Shown in pieces: positions 5,482-13,829 of a stretch of 19,687 bases of DNA. The DNA comes from Gemmatimonadota bacterium. Lineage in GTDB: Bacteria > Gemmatimonadota > Gemmatimonadetes > Gemmatimonadales > GWC2-71-9. Numbering within the stretch: position 1 is the stretch's first letter; each line of letters begins with the position of its first letter. The stretch is taken from positions 1-19,687 of the forward strand of contig QHUQ01000164.1 of the NCBI GenBank assembly GCA_003221985.1, in the 5' to 3' direction. Made by a program: the position numbers and the translations under genes. Below the pieces are notes generated by a model. That model saw nothing but the letters and a program-made list of their open reading frames with translations. It had not been told where the DNA came from and searched no databases.

Positions 5482-8400
5482 CGCGTGCGGCGGCTGAGCA
5501 GCTCTTGGAGGGCCTGCGGATCGAAGGGTTTGATGACGTACTCGTCGAACCGCGCATCGCGCGCGCGCCGCCGGCTCTCCTCGCCGCTGTACCCGCTCAC
5601 GGCGATCAACAGCAGGTCCTTGTGGGCGGCGCGCAGGCGCTCGGCCACTTCGAAGCCGTTCATCCCCGGCATGCCGAGATCGATGAGCGCCACCTGGGGC
5701 TGGAACGTGCGGGCGGTCTCGATCCCCACCGGCCCCGAGTGCGCTACCGTCACGGTGTGGTCGTAGTGGCGCAACACGGCGGCCAGCGCAGTGGCGGCAT
5801 CCACGTTGTCGTCCACGATGAGAACGCGCTGTGGGCCGCTGGCCGCTCCCGCCTTCCCACTCGCGGCGGCAGGCGGCTGCGTCTGGGGCGCCGGGAGGCC
5901 GTCCAGCGGCAGCCTCACGATGAACTCGCTGCCGCGGCCCGGCCCATCGCTCTTCGCTTCGATCGTGCCGCCATGCAGCTCCACGAGGCCGCGGACCAGC
6001 GAGAGGCCGATCCCGAGGCCACCTTGCGCGCGATCGAGCGAGGTATTGCCCTGCACGAAACGATCGAAGACCCGGGGCAACGCGTCGCTGGCGATGCCGT
6101 CGCCATCGTCGCGAATACTGATCGCGACCTCGGTGCCGCCATCGTTCACCGTGGTGCGCACGGAGATGTGCCCGCCCTGCGGGGTGAACTTCACGGCATT
6201 ATGCACGAGATTGCCGATCACCTGCTCCAGCCGGACCGGGTCGGCGACCATGACGACGGGCGCCGTCGGCAGCTCGACCGCGATCTCCTTCTCCCCGGCC
6301 TCGATCGTCGCGCGCAGCGCGTCGACCGTACGAGCCACCAGCTCGGTGAGCTCGACGCGCTCGGGGTGCAGCTGGATCTTGCCGTGGCTGATGCGCGAGA
6401 CGTCGAGCAGGTCGTTGACCATGCGTCCGATGTTGCGCAGCTGGCGATCGAGCACCTCGTGCGCCCAGCTCAGGGTCTTCGCGTCGAGCTGCTGCGCCCG
6501 CAGCATCTGCACCACGTTGGTGATGGGCGCGAGCGGATTGCGCAGCTCGTGCGCCAGCATCGCGATGAACTCGTCCTTGCGCTGGTCGGCGGTGCGCAGG
6601 CTCACCTCGGCCGATTTCAACGAGGTGATATCGAAGGAGGCACCCGTGTACCCGGCAAACTTGCCCGCAGGCCCGAACTGTGGCAGCGCCACGCACATCA
6701 TCCAGCGGTATTCGCCGTCCCCCCGGCGGAACCGGAACTGATACTCGAACGGCTGGAGCCCGCTGACGGCCTGCGCGTAGGCCGCAGCCCACCCGTCGCG
6801 GTCTTCGGGATGCATGAAATACGTCCAGGCGCTGCCCAGCACGTCCTGCGACTCGACGCCAAGGAACTCGAGGTAGGCCTGGTTCACGTATTCGATGCCT
6901 TCCGTCCCGGTCACCCAGATCAGCGCCGGGGCGCTGTTCATCAGTGTGCGAAAGCGTGCCTCACGGCGGCGCAGCTCCGTCTCCGTCTCCTTGCGCTCCG
7001 CGATGTCTTCGGCGATGCCGACGGCGAACGCGGGCCGTCCCTGCATGTCCGGCACCGCGAAACGGTGCAGCTCGACCCAGACGTCACCGCTGTCGCGGAC
7101 ATAACGCTGCTCGCGACGCGTGGACGGCGCGGTCCCGCTCCGGACGCGCTCGAAGTCCTCCTGGTGCGCGGCGAGGTCATCGGGATGCGTGATGTCTTGG
7201 GCGCGGAGCGCGAGCAGCGCGTCGCGGGTCCGGCCCGTCAATTCGCAGAACTTGTCGTTCACGCGCTCGAAGCGGCCCTCGAGATCGGTCTCGAAAATGC
7301 CCACCGGCGCGCGATCGTACATGATCCGCAGGCGCTCGACACCCAGACGCAGCGATTCGGCCGTCGTCTTGATCGAGTCGATGTCGACGAGCGCGATGAC
7401 CGCGCCATCGATGCGGTTCTCCGCCGTGCGATAGGGGCGCACGCGCAGCGAGTACCAGCGTCCCGCCCGATCCTGCACATCGCGCTGGAAGGGCTGCGCG
7501 TTCTCGAGCACGTTGACCAGAATGCCGTCGAGATCGGGGACGTCCACGTTGAGCTTGATGTCGGTCAGCGGCCGTCCGACGTCGGTGGGGATCAGGTTGA
7601 GCATCGTCTCCGCCATGGGCGTGAAGCGACGGATCCGGAGGTCGTGGCCGAGCATGACGATCGCCATCTGCACGCTGGCGAGCAGGTTCATCAGATCGTT
7701 ATTGCTGCGCCCCAGCTCGGCGTTGCGGTTCTGCAGCTCCTCGTTGACGGTCGCCAGCTCCTCGTTGCTCGACTCCATCTCCTCCTTGGAGGTTTCGATC
7801 TCTTCGTTGATGCTCTGGAGCTCCTCGTTCGCCGATTGGACCTCCTCGTTGGACGACTGCAGCTCTTCGTTCGCCGCCTCCTGCTGCTCGATCACCGACT
7901 GGAGGTAGTCTTTCGTGGCCCCGAGCTCCTGCTTCAGCTGCTCCAGCTCGTTCTCCGACGCGCGGGTGGAGCTCGAGCGCGGGGCACGCGGCGCGGGCGC
8001 CGCGCGCTGGTGGAAGAGCACGAGGAAGCCGCCGCGGTCGGCGGCCGCCCCCTTGACCGGCACGACTTCGATATCGACGCTCCGCGGTTGGCCGTCGCCC
8101 TGGAGGCGGACATCGTTCTTGCGAACCGGGGCGCCGTCTTTCTTCGCCCGCGCGATGGCCCCGCGGATCGGCGCCAGCAGACCCTCACGCAGCATCTTGA
8201 CGAGGTTCAGCGACGCCTTGCCGGCGAGGGGGGTCAGATAGGCGCCGGTCTCGCCGTGGAATTGCAGAATCTCGAGATCTTCCGTCACCAGGACACCCGG
8301 CGGCGTGTAGCGCGCGAGCAGGATACGATCCGCTTCGCGCTGCGCGCCCTCGCCGCGCCGCCCATCGGCGGCGACCGCCTGGGATGCGCGCCGCCGGTCC

Positions 8401-9947
8401 AGCGCCGCCCGGTCGATCAGCAGCGGAGGCAACCGGCTGGCGTTGGGCTTGCGGCCATAGAAGCGGTGCTTGCCGTCGATGGGGTCGAACAGCTCGTCGA
8501 ACGCGCCCGTGGATTCGGATCCGCCCAGGAGCAGCACCCCCGACGATTTGAGCGCGTAGTGCAGGGTCGGCATCAAGTGCTGCTGCAATACCGGCTCGAG
8601 ATAAATGAGCATGTTGCGGCACGTGATCATGTCCATGCGGGAAAACGGCGGATCTACAAGGACGTTGTGTTTGGCGAACACGCACAGGTCGCGGATGGCC
8701 TTCGCCACCCGGAACTTCCCGTCCACTTCGTAGAAATAACGCCGCAGCCGTTCGGGAGAGACCCGCTCCGCGATGCTTTTGGGGTAGAGCCCGTTCCGTG
8801 CCCGCTCGATCCCGGGGCCGTTCAAATCGGTTGCAAAGATCTGCACCGGCCAGGTCCTGCCCTCCCGCTCCATGAACTCCGAGAACACGATGGCGAGCGA
8901 ATACGCCTCCTCGCCCGTCGAACAGCCCACGACCCACATCCGGATGGCGTCCGAGGAGCCGTGTTCATTGATAATGCGCGGAAAGACCCGGGATTTGAGT
9001 AGCTCGAACGTCTCCGGATCGCGGAAGAACGACGTGACATTGATGAGAATGTCCTGAAACAACGCCTCGATCTCGACCGGATGGTCCCGCAGGTATTCGG
9101 CATACTCGTCGAGCGTCTCGACCTTGTGCAGCGCCATGCGTCGCGCGATCCTGCGACGCAGCGTCGCGGCCTTGTAATTGGTGAAGTCGACACCCGAGTC
9201 GTGATGCAACAGCCGCAGGATCTGTGCGGTTTGCGCGCCGTCGACGATGCGCTCCGGCGGTCCATCGGTCCCGACATAGGCGTGGCGGGCAATGTTGCCG
9301 AGCTCGCGGGCGATATCCGCGGGGGACAGCCGGAAATCCACGGTGCCCGCCATCATGGCGCTGCGGGGCATGCCCTCATAAGCGGCCGATTCGTCCTGCG
9401 CGAACGTGATGCCGCCCGCCGCCTTGATCTCATCCATCCCCAGCGTGCCGTCGCTGCCGGTACCCGACAGAATGACGGCGATCGACTTGTGTTTCTGGTC
9501 CAGCGCCAACGATTCGAGAAACAGGTCGATCGGATGATGGCGCCCCTCGACCTTGTGACGAGGGATCAGTTTGAGCGATCCCTGGACGATGGTCATGTGC
9601 GAGTCCGGGGGCATCACATACACGCAATTCGGCTGAACCGTCGGCTCGTCCTTCACTTCCGTGACGGGCATCCGCGTCGCGCGGGACAAGATCTCCGCCA
9701 GATGGCTCGTATGCGACGGGGACAGATGGGAAACGAGCACGAACGCCATTCCCGTGTCGGTCGGTAAGGCGCTGAGCAGCTGGGTGAAGGCTTCCAGGCC
9801 GCCGGCGGAAGCGCCGATGCAGACAACCGGGAATGGCAGCGCGGATTGCGACAGGGCGTCCGTGCCGGCGCTCTCGGGTTGGGAATCGGAGGCCGCGGTA
9901 GGAGTGCTTGGCACCCGCCCGGCGGCCCTATTCGGCGATGGGGCCAT
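5478..9947 (-). CDS. CheB-CheR-PAS-histidine kinase-receiver hybrid
   Basis: This 1489-residue soluble signalling protein contains, in order: a CheB methylesterase domain (~38-222, triad Ser47 in GASAGG, His74, Asp166 in SGTGSDG); a CheR methyltransferase (~235-498, NVTSFFRD 303-310 and the SAM loop GCSTGEEAYS 341-350); a linker; a long Glu/Asn-rich coiled coil (~660-750, repeated NEELQS-type units); a PAS-like region (~755-865); two clearer PAS domains (~870-990 and ~996-1115); HisKA with H-box His1133 (AHELRNPL); an ATPase (~1235-1350, DDGDGIA and GGLGIGLSL); and a C-terminal receiver (~1371-1487, Asp1423, Lys in VIKPFD). There is no signal peptide or transmembrane helix. No MCP or CheA lies nearby. 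The stop overlaps the TPM start by 4 nt (GTGA). Confidence 0.95.
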   Translation of the reverse strand: MAPSPNRAAGRVPSTPTAASDSQPESAGTDALSQSALPFPVVCIGASAGGLEAFTQLLSALPTDTGMAFVLVSHLSPSHTSHLAEILSRATRMPVTEVKDEPTVQPNCVYVMPPDSHMTIVQGSLKLIPRHKVEGRHHPIDLFLESLALDQKHKSIAVILSGTGSDGTLGMDEIKAAGGITFAQDESAAYEGMPRSAMMAGTVDFRLSPADIARELGNIARHAYVGTDGPPERIVDGAQTAQILRLLHHDSGVDFTNYKAATLRRRIARRMALHKVETLDEYAEYLRDHPVEIEALFQDILINVTSFFRDPETFELLKSRVFPRIINEHGSSDAIRMWVVGCSTGEEAYSLAIVFSEFMEREGRTWPVQIFATDLNGPGIERARNGLYPKSIAERVSPERLRRYFYEVDGKFRVAKAIRDLCVFAKHNVLVDPPFSRMDMITCRNMLIYLEPVLQQHLMPTLHYALKSSGVLLLGGSESTGAFDELFDPIDGKHRFYGRKPNASRLPPLLIDRAALDRRRASQAVAADGRRGEGAQREADRILLARYTPPGVLVTEDLEILQFHGETGAYLTPLAGKASLNLVKMLREGLLAPIRGAIARAKKDGAPVRKNDVRLQGDGQPRSVDIEVVPVKGAAADRGGFLVLFHQRAAPAPRAPRSSSTRASENELEQLKQELGATKDYLQSVIEQQEAANEELQSSNEEVQSANEELQSINEEIETSKEEMESSNEELATVNEELQNRNAELGRSNNDLMNLLASVQMAIVMLGHDLRIRRFTPMAETMLNLIPTDVGRPLTDIKLNVDVPDLDGILVNVLENAQPFQRDVQDRAGRWYSLRVRPYRTAENRIDGAVIALVDIDSIKTTAESLRLGVERLRIMYDRAPVGIFETDLEGRFERVNDKFCELTGRTRDALLALRAQDITHPDDLAAHQEDFERVRSGTAPSTRREQRYVRDSGDVWVELHRFAVPDMQGRPAFAVGIAEDIAERKETETELRRREARFRTLMNSAPALIWVTGTEGIEYVNQAYLEFLGVESQDVLGSAWTYFMHPEDRDGWAAAYAQAVSGLQPFEYQFRFRRGDGEYRWMMCVALPQFGPAGKFAGYTGASFDITSLKSAEVSLRTADQRKDEFIAMLAHELRNPLAPITNVVQMLRAQQLDAKTLSWAHEVLDRQLRNIGRMVNDLLDVSRISHGKIQLHPERVELTELVARTVDALRATIEAGEKEIAVELPTAPVVMVADPVRLEQVIGNLVHNAVKFTPQGGHISVRTTVNDGGTEVAISIRDDGDGIASDALPRVFDRFVQGNTSLDRAQGGLGIGLSLVRGLVELHGGTIEAKSDGPGRGSEFIVRLPLDGLPAPQTQPPAAASGKAGAASGPQRVLIVDDNVDAATALAAVLRHYDHTVTVAHSGPVGIETARTFQPQVALIDLGMPGMNGFEVAERLRAAHKDLLLIAVSGYSGEESRRRARDARFDEYVIKPFDPQALQELLSRRTR

Positions 9948-9971
9948 AGAGACTGCTAAATCTAGCGGGGT

Positions 9972-10199
9972 TTAGTCGAGCTGTTTGTGTTGCGGGTCGC
10001 CATCCGGCCGCCATGCCGTGGTTTGCGAATCCCACGCGAGGCGCGTGTTTCCCTGCAGCGTGCTCCGCCCGTCGTGCGCGCGTGCCGTAAACCACCAGCC
10101 ACGAATGCCGTTCTCGACCGTCGCGAGCACAAATCGCCGACCGTCGACGAGAATCAATGACTCACCGGATTGGGGGGTCCGGATCCCATTCGCTGGCAT
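9972..10199 (-). CDS. Small hypothetical protein
   Basis: This 75-residue frame starts at ATG 10199 and ends TAA 24 nt before the hybrid kinase start. The sequence looks like a compact beta-rich protein: SLILVDGRRFVLATVENGIR, then GWWFTARAHDGR and GNTRLAWDSQTTAWRPDG. No family is recognised. The start is uncertain: GAGG sits only 2 nt before ATG 10199, an in-frame TTG at 10238 lacks a ribosome site, and an internal TTG before Ile-Leu-Val-Asp-Gly has GGTGAG at better spacing. It would be the first gene of the minus-strand operon and is divergent from the DUF456 gene. A chance frame cannot be excluded. Confidence 0.5.
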   Translation of the reverse strand: MPANGIRTPQSGESLILVDGRRFVLATVENGIRGWWFTARAHDGRSTLQGNTRLAWDSQTTAWRPDGDPQHKQLD

Positions 10200-10261
10200 G
10201 GCCTCGCAACTACTGCACCCCAAAAGACGGAACGTCAAGACCGGTCTGCGGTAGGTGGAGC

Positions 10262-10762
10262 ATGGACGCGCTCGCGATTGTGATCCTCGCCACTACCGTG
10301 CTGATTGGGCTGTTGCTGATTCCGCTCGGCTTGCCCGGCTTGTGGCTGATGGTCGGCGGCATCCTCGTCTATGGCTGGCTCACGAGCTTTCGTTCGGTGA
10401 GCGTCGCGCTGATCGCGATCGTGCTGGCGCTCGCGTTCCTTGGCGAAATCATCGAGAGCTGGATCGGCTTTCGTTATGCAAAACGCTATGGCGGATCCAG
10501 CCGCTCCGGCTGGGGCGCCCTGATCGGCGGATTGGTAGGCGCGGTGATCGGTGTGCCGGTTGCCGTCGTCGGCAGCGTCATCGGTGCCTTTGTCGGCGCG
10601 TTCATCGGCGCGGCGCTGTTCGAGTACACCTATTCCCGGCATGCCGGCGTTGCAACGCGCGCCGGGTGGGGTGCCGTCGTGGGCCGGGCGGCGGCCGCCG
10701 CCGCCAAGATCGCGATCGGCATCGTGATCGCCGTCATCGGAGTGTTCGCCGCGCTATCTTAG
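10262..10762 (+). CDS. DUF456 family membrane protein
   Basis: This 166-residue integral membrane protein has an N-terminal hydrophobic hairpin (residues ~4-27, with PLGLPGLWLM, and ~38-55), a short polar stretch with a Tyr-Ala-Lys-Arg-Tyr-Gly-Gly, then Gly/Ala-zipper helices (GALIGGLVGAVIGVPVAVVG, GAFVGAFIGAALFEY) and a C-terminal hydrophobic segment. This layout is that of DUF456, whose function is unknown. ATG 10262 has AGGTGGAG immediately upstream at close spacing, and homology starts there; a longer in-frame start at 10157 is not needed. The PAP2 gene follows after 6 nt, so the two are probably one transcript. Two small perfect palindromes (GACGgaaCGTC and AGACCGGTCT) lie just upstream of the ribosome site. 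Confidence 0.88.
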   Translation: MDALAIVILATTVLIGLLLIPLGLPGLWLMVGGILVYGWLTSFRSVSVALIAIVLALAFLGEIIESWIGFRYAKRYGGSSRSGWGALIGGLVGAVIGVPVAVVGSVIGAFVGAFIGAALFEYTYSRHAGVATRAGWGAVVGRAAAAAAKIAIGIVIAVIGVFAALS

Positions 10763-10768
10763 CAGCCG

Positions 10769-11488
10769 GTGAAGACCAGCTGCCTCGCTCTCGCGTACCT
10801 GCTGTTCGCGCGTCCATTGCCCGCCCAGACCCAACCGGCGGCCAGCCACAACGTTCGCTGGTGGGAGGCCGCCGCCCTCATGGGTGTGATCGGCGTGGCC
10901 AGCCTGGCGGACCGCGGTGTCGACAGCTGGATCCAGGATCAGCGCTCGTCGCGGACCGATGCGGTCGCCCGCGGCTTTCGCAATGGGGGCCAGCCCGAAG
11001 TCGTCTTCGGCGTCGCTGGCGGGATCGTCCTGGCGGGTGTCGTCAGCGGCCGGCCGGGCCTGCGGCGCAGTGGCGTGCGTGTGCTCAGCTCGGTGGTGGT
11101 CGCCGGCGTCACGACCGCCGTCTTCAAGCGGGGCATGGGCCGGCTGCGGCCTTCGGAGACGACCGATCCGTATGTCTTCAAGCCATTCCAGCAGCACGAC
11201 GCATTCCCATCGGGCCATTCCACACTCGCGTTCGCGCTGGCCACCTCACTGGGAGAAGAAGTCCACAACCGCTGGGTCACGGCCGCACTGTATGCCGGTG
11301 CGACGGGAACGGCGTGGTCCCGCCTCAACGACCACCGCCATTGGCTGTCGGACGTCGTGGCAGGCGCGGCGGTCGGCATCACTGCCGCGAAAGTCATGGA
11401 GGGCCGATGGCGGGTGTTCGGCCTCGGCCCTCCGCGATTCCTGATCGATCCACGCGGCGCCCGGGTGGAATGGCACGCCGAGTTCTAG
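10769..11488 (+). CDS. PAP2-family phosphatase
   Basis: This 239-residue protein carries the complete PAP2 signature: motif 1 KRGMGRLRP (Lys120, Arg127-Pro128), motif 2 FPSGH (147-150, catalytic-pair His150) and motif 3 SRLNDHRHWLSD (Ser184, Arg185, nucleophilic His191, Asp195). The N-terminus (Lys-Thr then SCLALAYLLF and LPAQ, cut near residue 20) looks like a signal peptide, and hydrophobic stretches at ~36-47, ~78-94 and ~104-118 suit an inner-membrane enzyme. The family hydrolyses phosphatidic acid, undecaprenyl pyrophosphate or related lipids on the outer face; the exact substrate is not readable. It starts with GTG 6 nt after the DUF456 stop, without a clear ribosome site, so translation is probably coupled. 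Confidence 0.92.
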   Translation: MKTSCLALAYLLFARPLPAQTQPAASHNVRWWEAAALMGVIGVASLADRGVDSWIQDQRSSRTDAVARGFRNGGQPEVVFGVAGGIVLAGVVSGRPGLRRSGVRVLSSVVVAGVTTAVFKRGMGRLRPSETTDPYVFKPFQQHDAFPSGHSTLAFALATSLGEEVHNRWVTAALYAGATGTAWSRLNDHRHWLSDVVAGAAVGITAAKVMEGRWRVFGLGPPRFLIDPRGARVEWHAEF

Positions 11489-12756
11489 GCGATCGCGGCC
11501 CGCGGCTGTGCCTTGGCCTCGTCATACTCGCCCTCCCAGCGGGCCATCACGACGGTCGCGAGACAATTTCCGATCAGATTGACGGTGGTGCGCGCCATGT
11601 CCATCAGCACGTCGACGCCGAGCAGCACGACCGCCGCTTCGATCGGGAGATGAAACGATGCCAGCGTGCCGGTGAGAATCACGAGGGCCGCTCGTGGCAC
11701 GCCGGCGACCCCTTTGCTCGTCAGCATCAGCGTCAGCATCATGATCAGCTGCTGCCCCAGCGTCAGCGAGACACCAGCGGCCTGCGCCGCGAAGATCGAC
11801 GCGACCGATAGATACAGCGTGCTGCCGTCCAGGTTGAACGAGTATCCGGTGGGCATCACGAAGGCGACGATACGGCGCGGCACGCCGATCGCCTCCATTT
11901 GCTCCATCGCCTTCGGTAAAGCCGCCTCGGACGACGCCGTCGAGAACGCAATGAGCGCGGGCTCTTTCACCGCCGCGGTGAACAGGCCGAGCGGGACCCG
12001 CACGAATCGGGCAATCGGCAGCAGAACCACGAGGCCGAACACGACCAGCGCGATGTAGAGCGTGAGGACCACCAAGCCGAGACTCTGCAGGATTCTGAGG
12101 GCTCCCCCCGCGCCGCCGTAGCGCAGCACGGCCTGACCGACCGTGAACGCGAGCGCGGCCGCGACGCCGAACGGGGCGAACTTCATGACTACACCGGTGA
12201 ACTTGAACATCACGTCCGCCACCGCCTCGCAAAACCCCAGCATCGTCTCCTTCGAGCGCCCGCGCACCTGAGATAATCCGATGGCGAACAGCACGGACCA
12301 GAAGACGATCTGCAGCATCTCGTTGCTGACCGCCGCTTCGAAGAAGCTCTGCGGCACGATATGCTCGAGCACGCTGCCAACCGTGACGTGATTGCCGACC
12401 GCGGCCGCATCGGCATCCGCCGGCGCCGCCAGGGACACGCCTACGCCCGGCTTCAGAACGTTGACCGCGAGCAGTCCGATGAACAGGGCAAGGGTCGTAA
12501 CGACTTCGAAATAGACGATGGATTTGAGCGCCAGGCGGCCGACCCGCTTCATGTCGTCGCCGTGCCCCGCGATCCCGACGACCAGCGTGCCGAAGATCAA
12601 CGGCACGATGATCGATTTGATCATGCGCAGGAACACCGTCGAGATGGGACGCAGCGACACCGCGAACACCGGGAACAGAATCCCGATCGCCACGCCGGCG
12701 ACCATGGCGACGACAATCCACTGCGTGAGGGTACGGCGGCGGAGGAAGGTCCACAT
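11485..12756 (-). CDS. Dicarboxylate/amino acid:cation symporter (DAACS family)
   Basis: This 423-residue transporter has the full DAACS layout: N-terminal helices (TQWIVVAMVAGVAIGILFPV, then an FLRMIKSIIVPLIFGTLVVG motif), the serine-rich hairpin (AFSTASSEAALP), the MPTGYSFNLDGSTLY motif of helix 7, GVAGVPRAALVIL of hairpin 2, and DMARTTVNLIGNCLATVV in helix 8. The family moves glutamate, aspartate or C4-dicarboxylates inward with protons or sodium. Asn in the NLIGN motif, where GltPh-type sodium carriers have Asp, recalls the GltP/DctA branch, but the substrate is not proved. The gene is 38 nt downstream of pirin and a small hairpin sits directly before the ATG. Its stop shares the CTAG with the convergent PAP2 gene. 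Confidence 0.93.
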   Translation of the reverse strand: MWTFLRRRTLTQWIVVAMVAGVAIGILFPVFAVSLRPISTVFLRMIKSIIVPLIFGTLVVGIAGHGDDMKRVGRLALKSIVYFEVVTTLALFIGLLAVNVLKPGVGVSLAAPADADAAAVGNHVTVGSVLEHIVPQSFFEAAVSNEMLQIVFWSVLFAIGLSQVRGRSKETMLGFCEAVADVMFKFTGVVMKFAPFGVAAALAFTVGQAVLRYGGAGGALRILQSLGLVVLTLYIALVVFGLVVLLPIARFVRVPLGLFTAAVKEPALIAFSTASSEAALPKAMEQMEAIGVPRRIVAFVMPTGYSFNLDGSTLYLSVASIFAAQAAGVSLTLGQQLIMMLTLMLTSKGVAGVPRAALVILTGTLASFHLPIEAAVVLLGVDVLMDMARTTVNLIGNCLATVVMARWEGEYDEAKAQPRAAIA

Positions 12757-12782
12757 AGGGCGGCGTGAAGGATAACCGCCCT
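12757..12782 (-). promoter_or_regulatory. Hairpin at the symporter ribosome-binding region
   Basis: On the minus strand AGGGCGG pairs perfectly with CCGCCCT across a 12-nt loop, and the right arm touches the ATG. The best Shine-Dalgarno-like stretch (GGGAGGG) overlaps the left arm. This could mask the site or, when folded, bring it close to the start. The function is inference. Confidence 0.35.
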
Positions 12783-12794
12783 CCCGAACCTCGC

Positions 12795-13712
12795 CTAGCT
12801 GCGCTTGATGAACGTGCCGCGCCGCAACTCCTCGTAGGCGCGCTGTAGCTCATCCTGGGTATTCATCACGATCGGTCCCTGCCACGCCACCGGTTCCTGC
12901 AACGGCTGGCCGGAAACCAGCAGGAAGCGCATGCCCTGCTCGCCAGCCTGCACCGTGATCTCGTCGCCTGAATCGAACAGCACCAGCGAGCGGTTGCCCG
13001 TTTCCTGCGGGCTTTCGCTCCCGGCGTCCCGCCCGCCCGGCGAGACGCGGTCGGTGCGGACGCCGTGCGGCGCCGAGGCGTCACGGAAGTGGCCGCTGCC
13101 TTCGAACACGTACGCGAAGGCGTGCCGCGATGACTCCACGGGAATCGTCTTGCTGACGCGCGGCGGAATCCAGACGTCCAGGTAGCGCGGATCGGCGGCG
13201 ACCCCTTCGACCGGCCCCTTCTTGCCCCAGAAATCGCCGGCGACGATGCGCACGCGAGTGCCGTCATCGTCGACAACTTCGGGAATCTCTTTCGCATGAA
13301 TGTCCTGATAGCGGGGATCGGTCATCTTCAGCGTACGCGGCAGATTCGCCCACAGCTGAAAGCCGTGCATCCGGCCGCGCTCGTCACCCTTGGGCATTTC
13401 CTGATGCAGAATACCGCTCCCCGCGGTCATCCATTGCACGTCGCCGGCGCCCATCGTCCCCTTGTTGCCGAGGCTGTCGCCGTGCGTGACGCTGCCGCTC
13501 AACACGTACGTGATCGTTTCGATGCCGCGATGCGGATGCCACGGAAATCCCGGGAGGTAATCCTCGGGGTGCTCGTTGCGGAAGTCGTCCAGGAGAAGAA
13601 ACGGATCGAAGTCGCTGGTCTTGCCAAACCCGAATGCGCGACGCAGCCTGACACCGGCGCCCTCGAGCGTTGGCACGGATTGAGAGATCGATTTAACGGC
13701 ACGGATCGACAT
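12795..13712 (-). CDS. Pirin family protein
   Basis: This 305-residue bicupin has the pirin N-terminal cupin with all four expected metal ligands: His59 and His61 (FPWHPHRGIET), His103 and Glu105 (GILHQEMP). The conserved LLLDDF, GSVTHGDSLGN and FQLWANLP segments are also present. The C-terminal cupin (~160-290) is less conserved, as usual. Bacterial pirins bind Fe(II) or similar; some have quercetin dioxygenase activity and others affect metabolic enzymes, so the substrate is open. ATG 13712 has AGAGG 6 nt upstream. A 12-bp-arm palindrome lies 12 nt upstream of the start, and the symporter follows after 38 nt, so the two may be co-expressed. A Ser/Pro/Gly-rich insert (~225-240) separates strands of the second cupin. 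Confidence 0.93.
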   Translation of the reverse strand: MSIRAVKSISQSVPTLEGAGVRLRRAFGFGKTSDFDPFLLLDDFRNEHPEDYLPGFPWHPHRGIETITYVLSGSVTHGDSLGNKGTMGAGDVQWMTAGSGILHQEMPKGDERGRMHGFQLWANLPRTLKMTDPRYQDIHAKEIPEVVDDDGTRVRIVAGDFWGKKGPVEGVAADPRYLDVWIPPRVSKTIPVESSRHAFAYVFEGSGHFRDASAPHGVRTDRVSPGGRDAGSESPQETGNRSLVLFDSGDEITVQAGEQGMRFLLVSGQPLQEPVAWQGPIVMNTQDELQRAYEELRRGTFIKRS

Positions 13713-13724
13713 GATAACCTCTGA

Positions 13725-13756
13725 GAACTGGTTGGTATGAGAACACTAACCGGTTC
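13725..13756 (-). promoter_or_regulatory. Imperfect palindromic operator candidate upstream of pirin
   Basis: GAACTGGTTGGT (13725-13736) and ACTAACCGGTTC (13745-13756) are inverted copies matching at 10 of 12 positions, with an 8-nt spacer. On the minus strand a TTGGGA/TACCAA pair with 17-bp spacing overlaps the palindrome. A dimeric repressor such as a MarR- or HxlR-type protein could act here, but no regulator gene of that kind is in the window. Confidence 0.45.
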
Positions 13757-13767
13757 CCAAATTACAG

Positions 13768-13793
13768 TAGGGGCGCAGCAAGCTGCGCCCCTA
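13768..13793. repeat. Perfect GC-rich hairpin, REP-like
   Basis: TAGGGGCGCAG (13768-13778) and CTGCGCCCCTA (13783-13793) form an 11-bp perfect stem around CAAG. There is no T tract on either side, so it is not a standard terminator. It lies between the DUF5916 stop and the pirin operator. The compact palindrome resembles dispersed intergenic REP-type elements; copy number elsewhere in the genome is unknown. Confidence 0.5.
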
Positions 13794-13829
13794 CGTTACG
13801 ATCCCCGAGCTCCACGATCCGTGCCCGGT

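Noticed and set aside
7690..7960. DNA-level tandem repeat of CTCCTCGTTG-like units
   Set aside because: It encodes the Glu/Asn-rich coiled coil typical of CheB-CheR hybrid kinases, so it is protein repetition and not a separate repeat element.
5505..9002. A 1165-codon open frame on the plus strand
   Set aside because: It is antisense to the hybrid kinase, whose catalytic motifs are unmistakable. The long frame comes from GC-rich third positions; its translation is Arg/His/Asp/Leu-rich without domains.
10225..10248. Small palindromes GACGgaaCGTC and AGACCGGTCT
   Set aside because: Each is only about 10 bp and expected by chance in GC-rich DNA; there is no support for an operator.
10255..11811. 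A 518-codon plus-strand frame
   Set aside because: It is a shifted-frame shadow across DUF456 and PAP2, Arg/Gly-rich and crossing two real genes and into a third.
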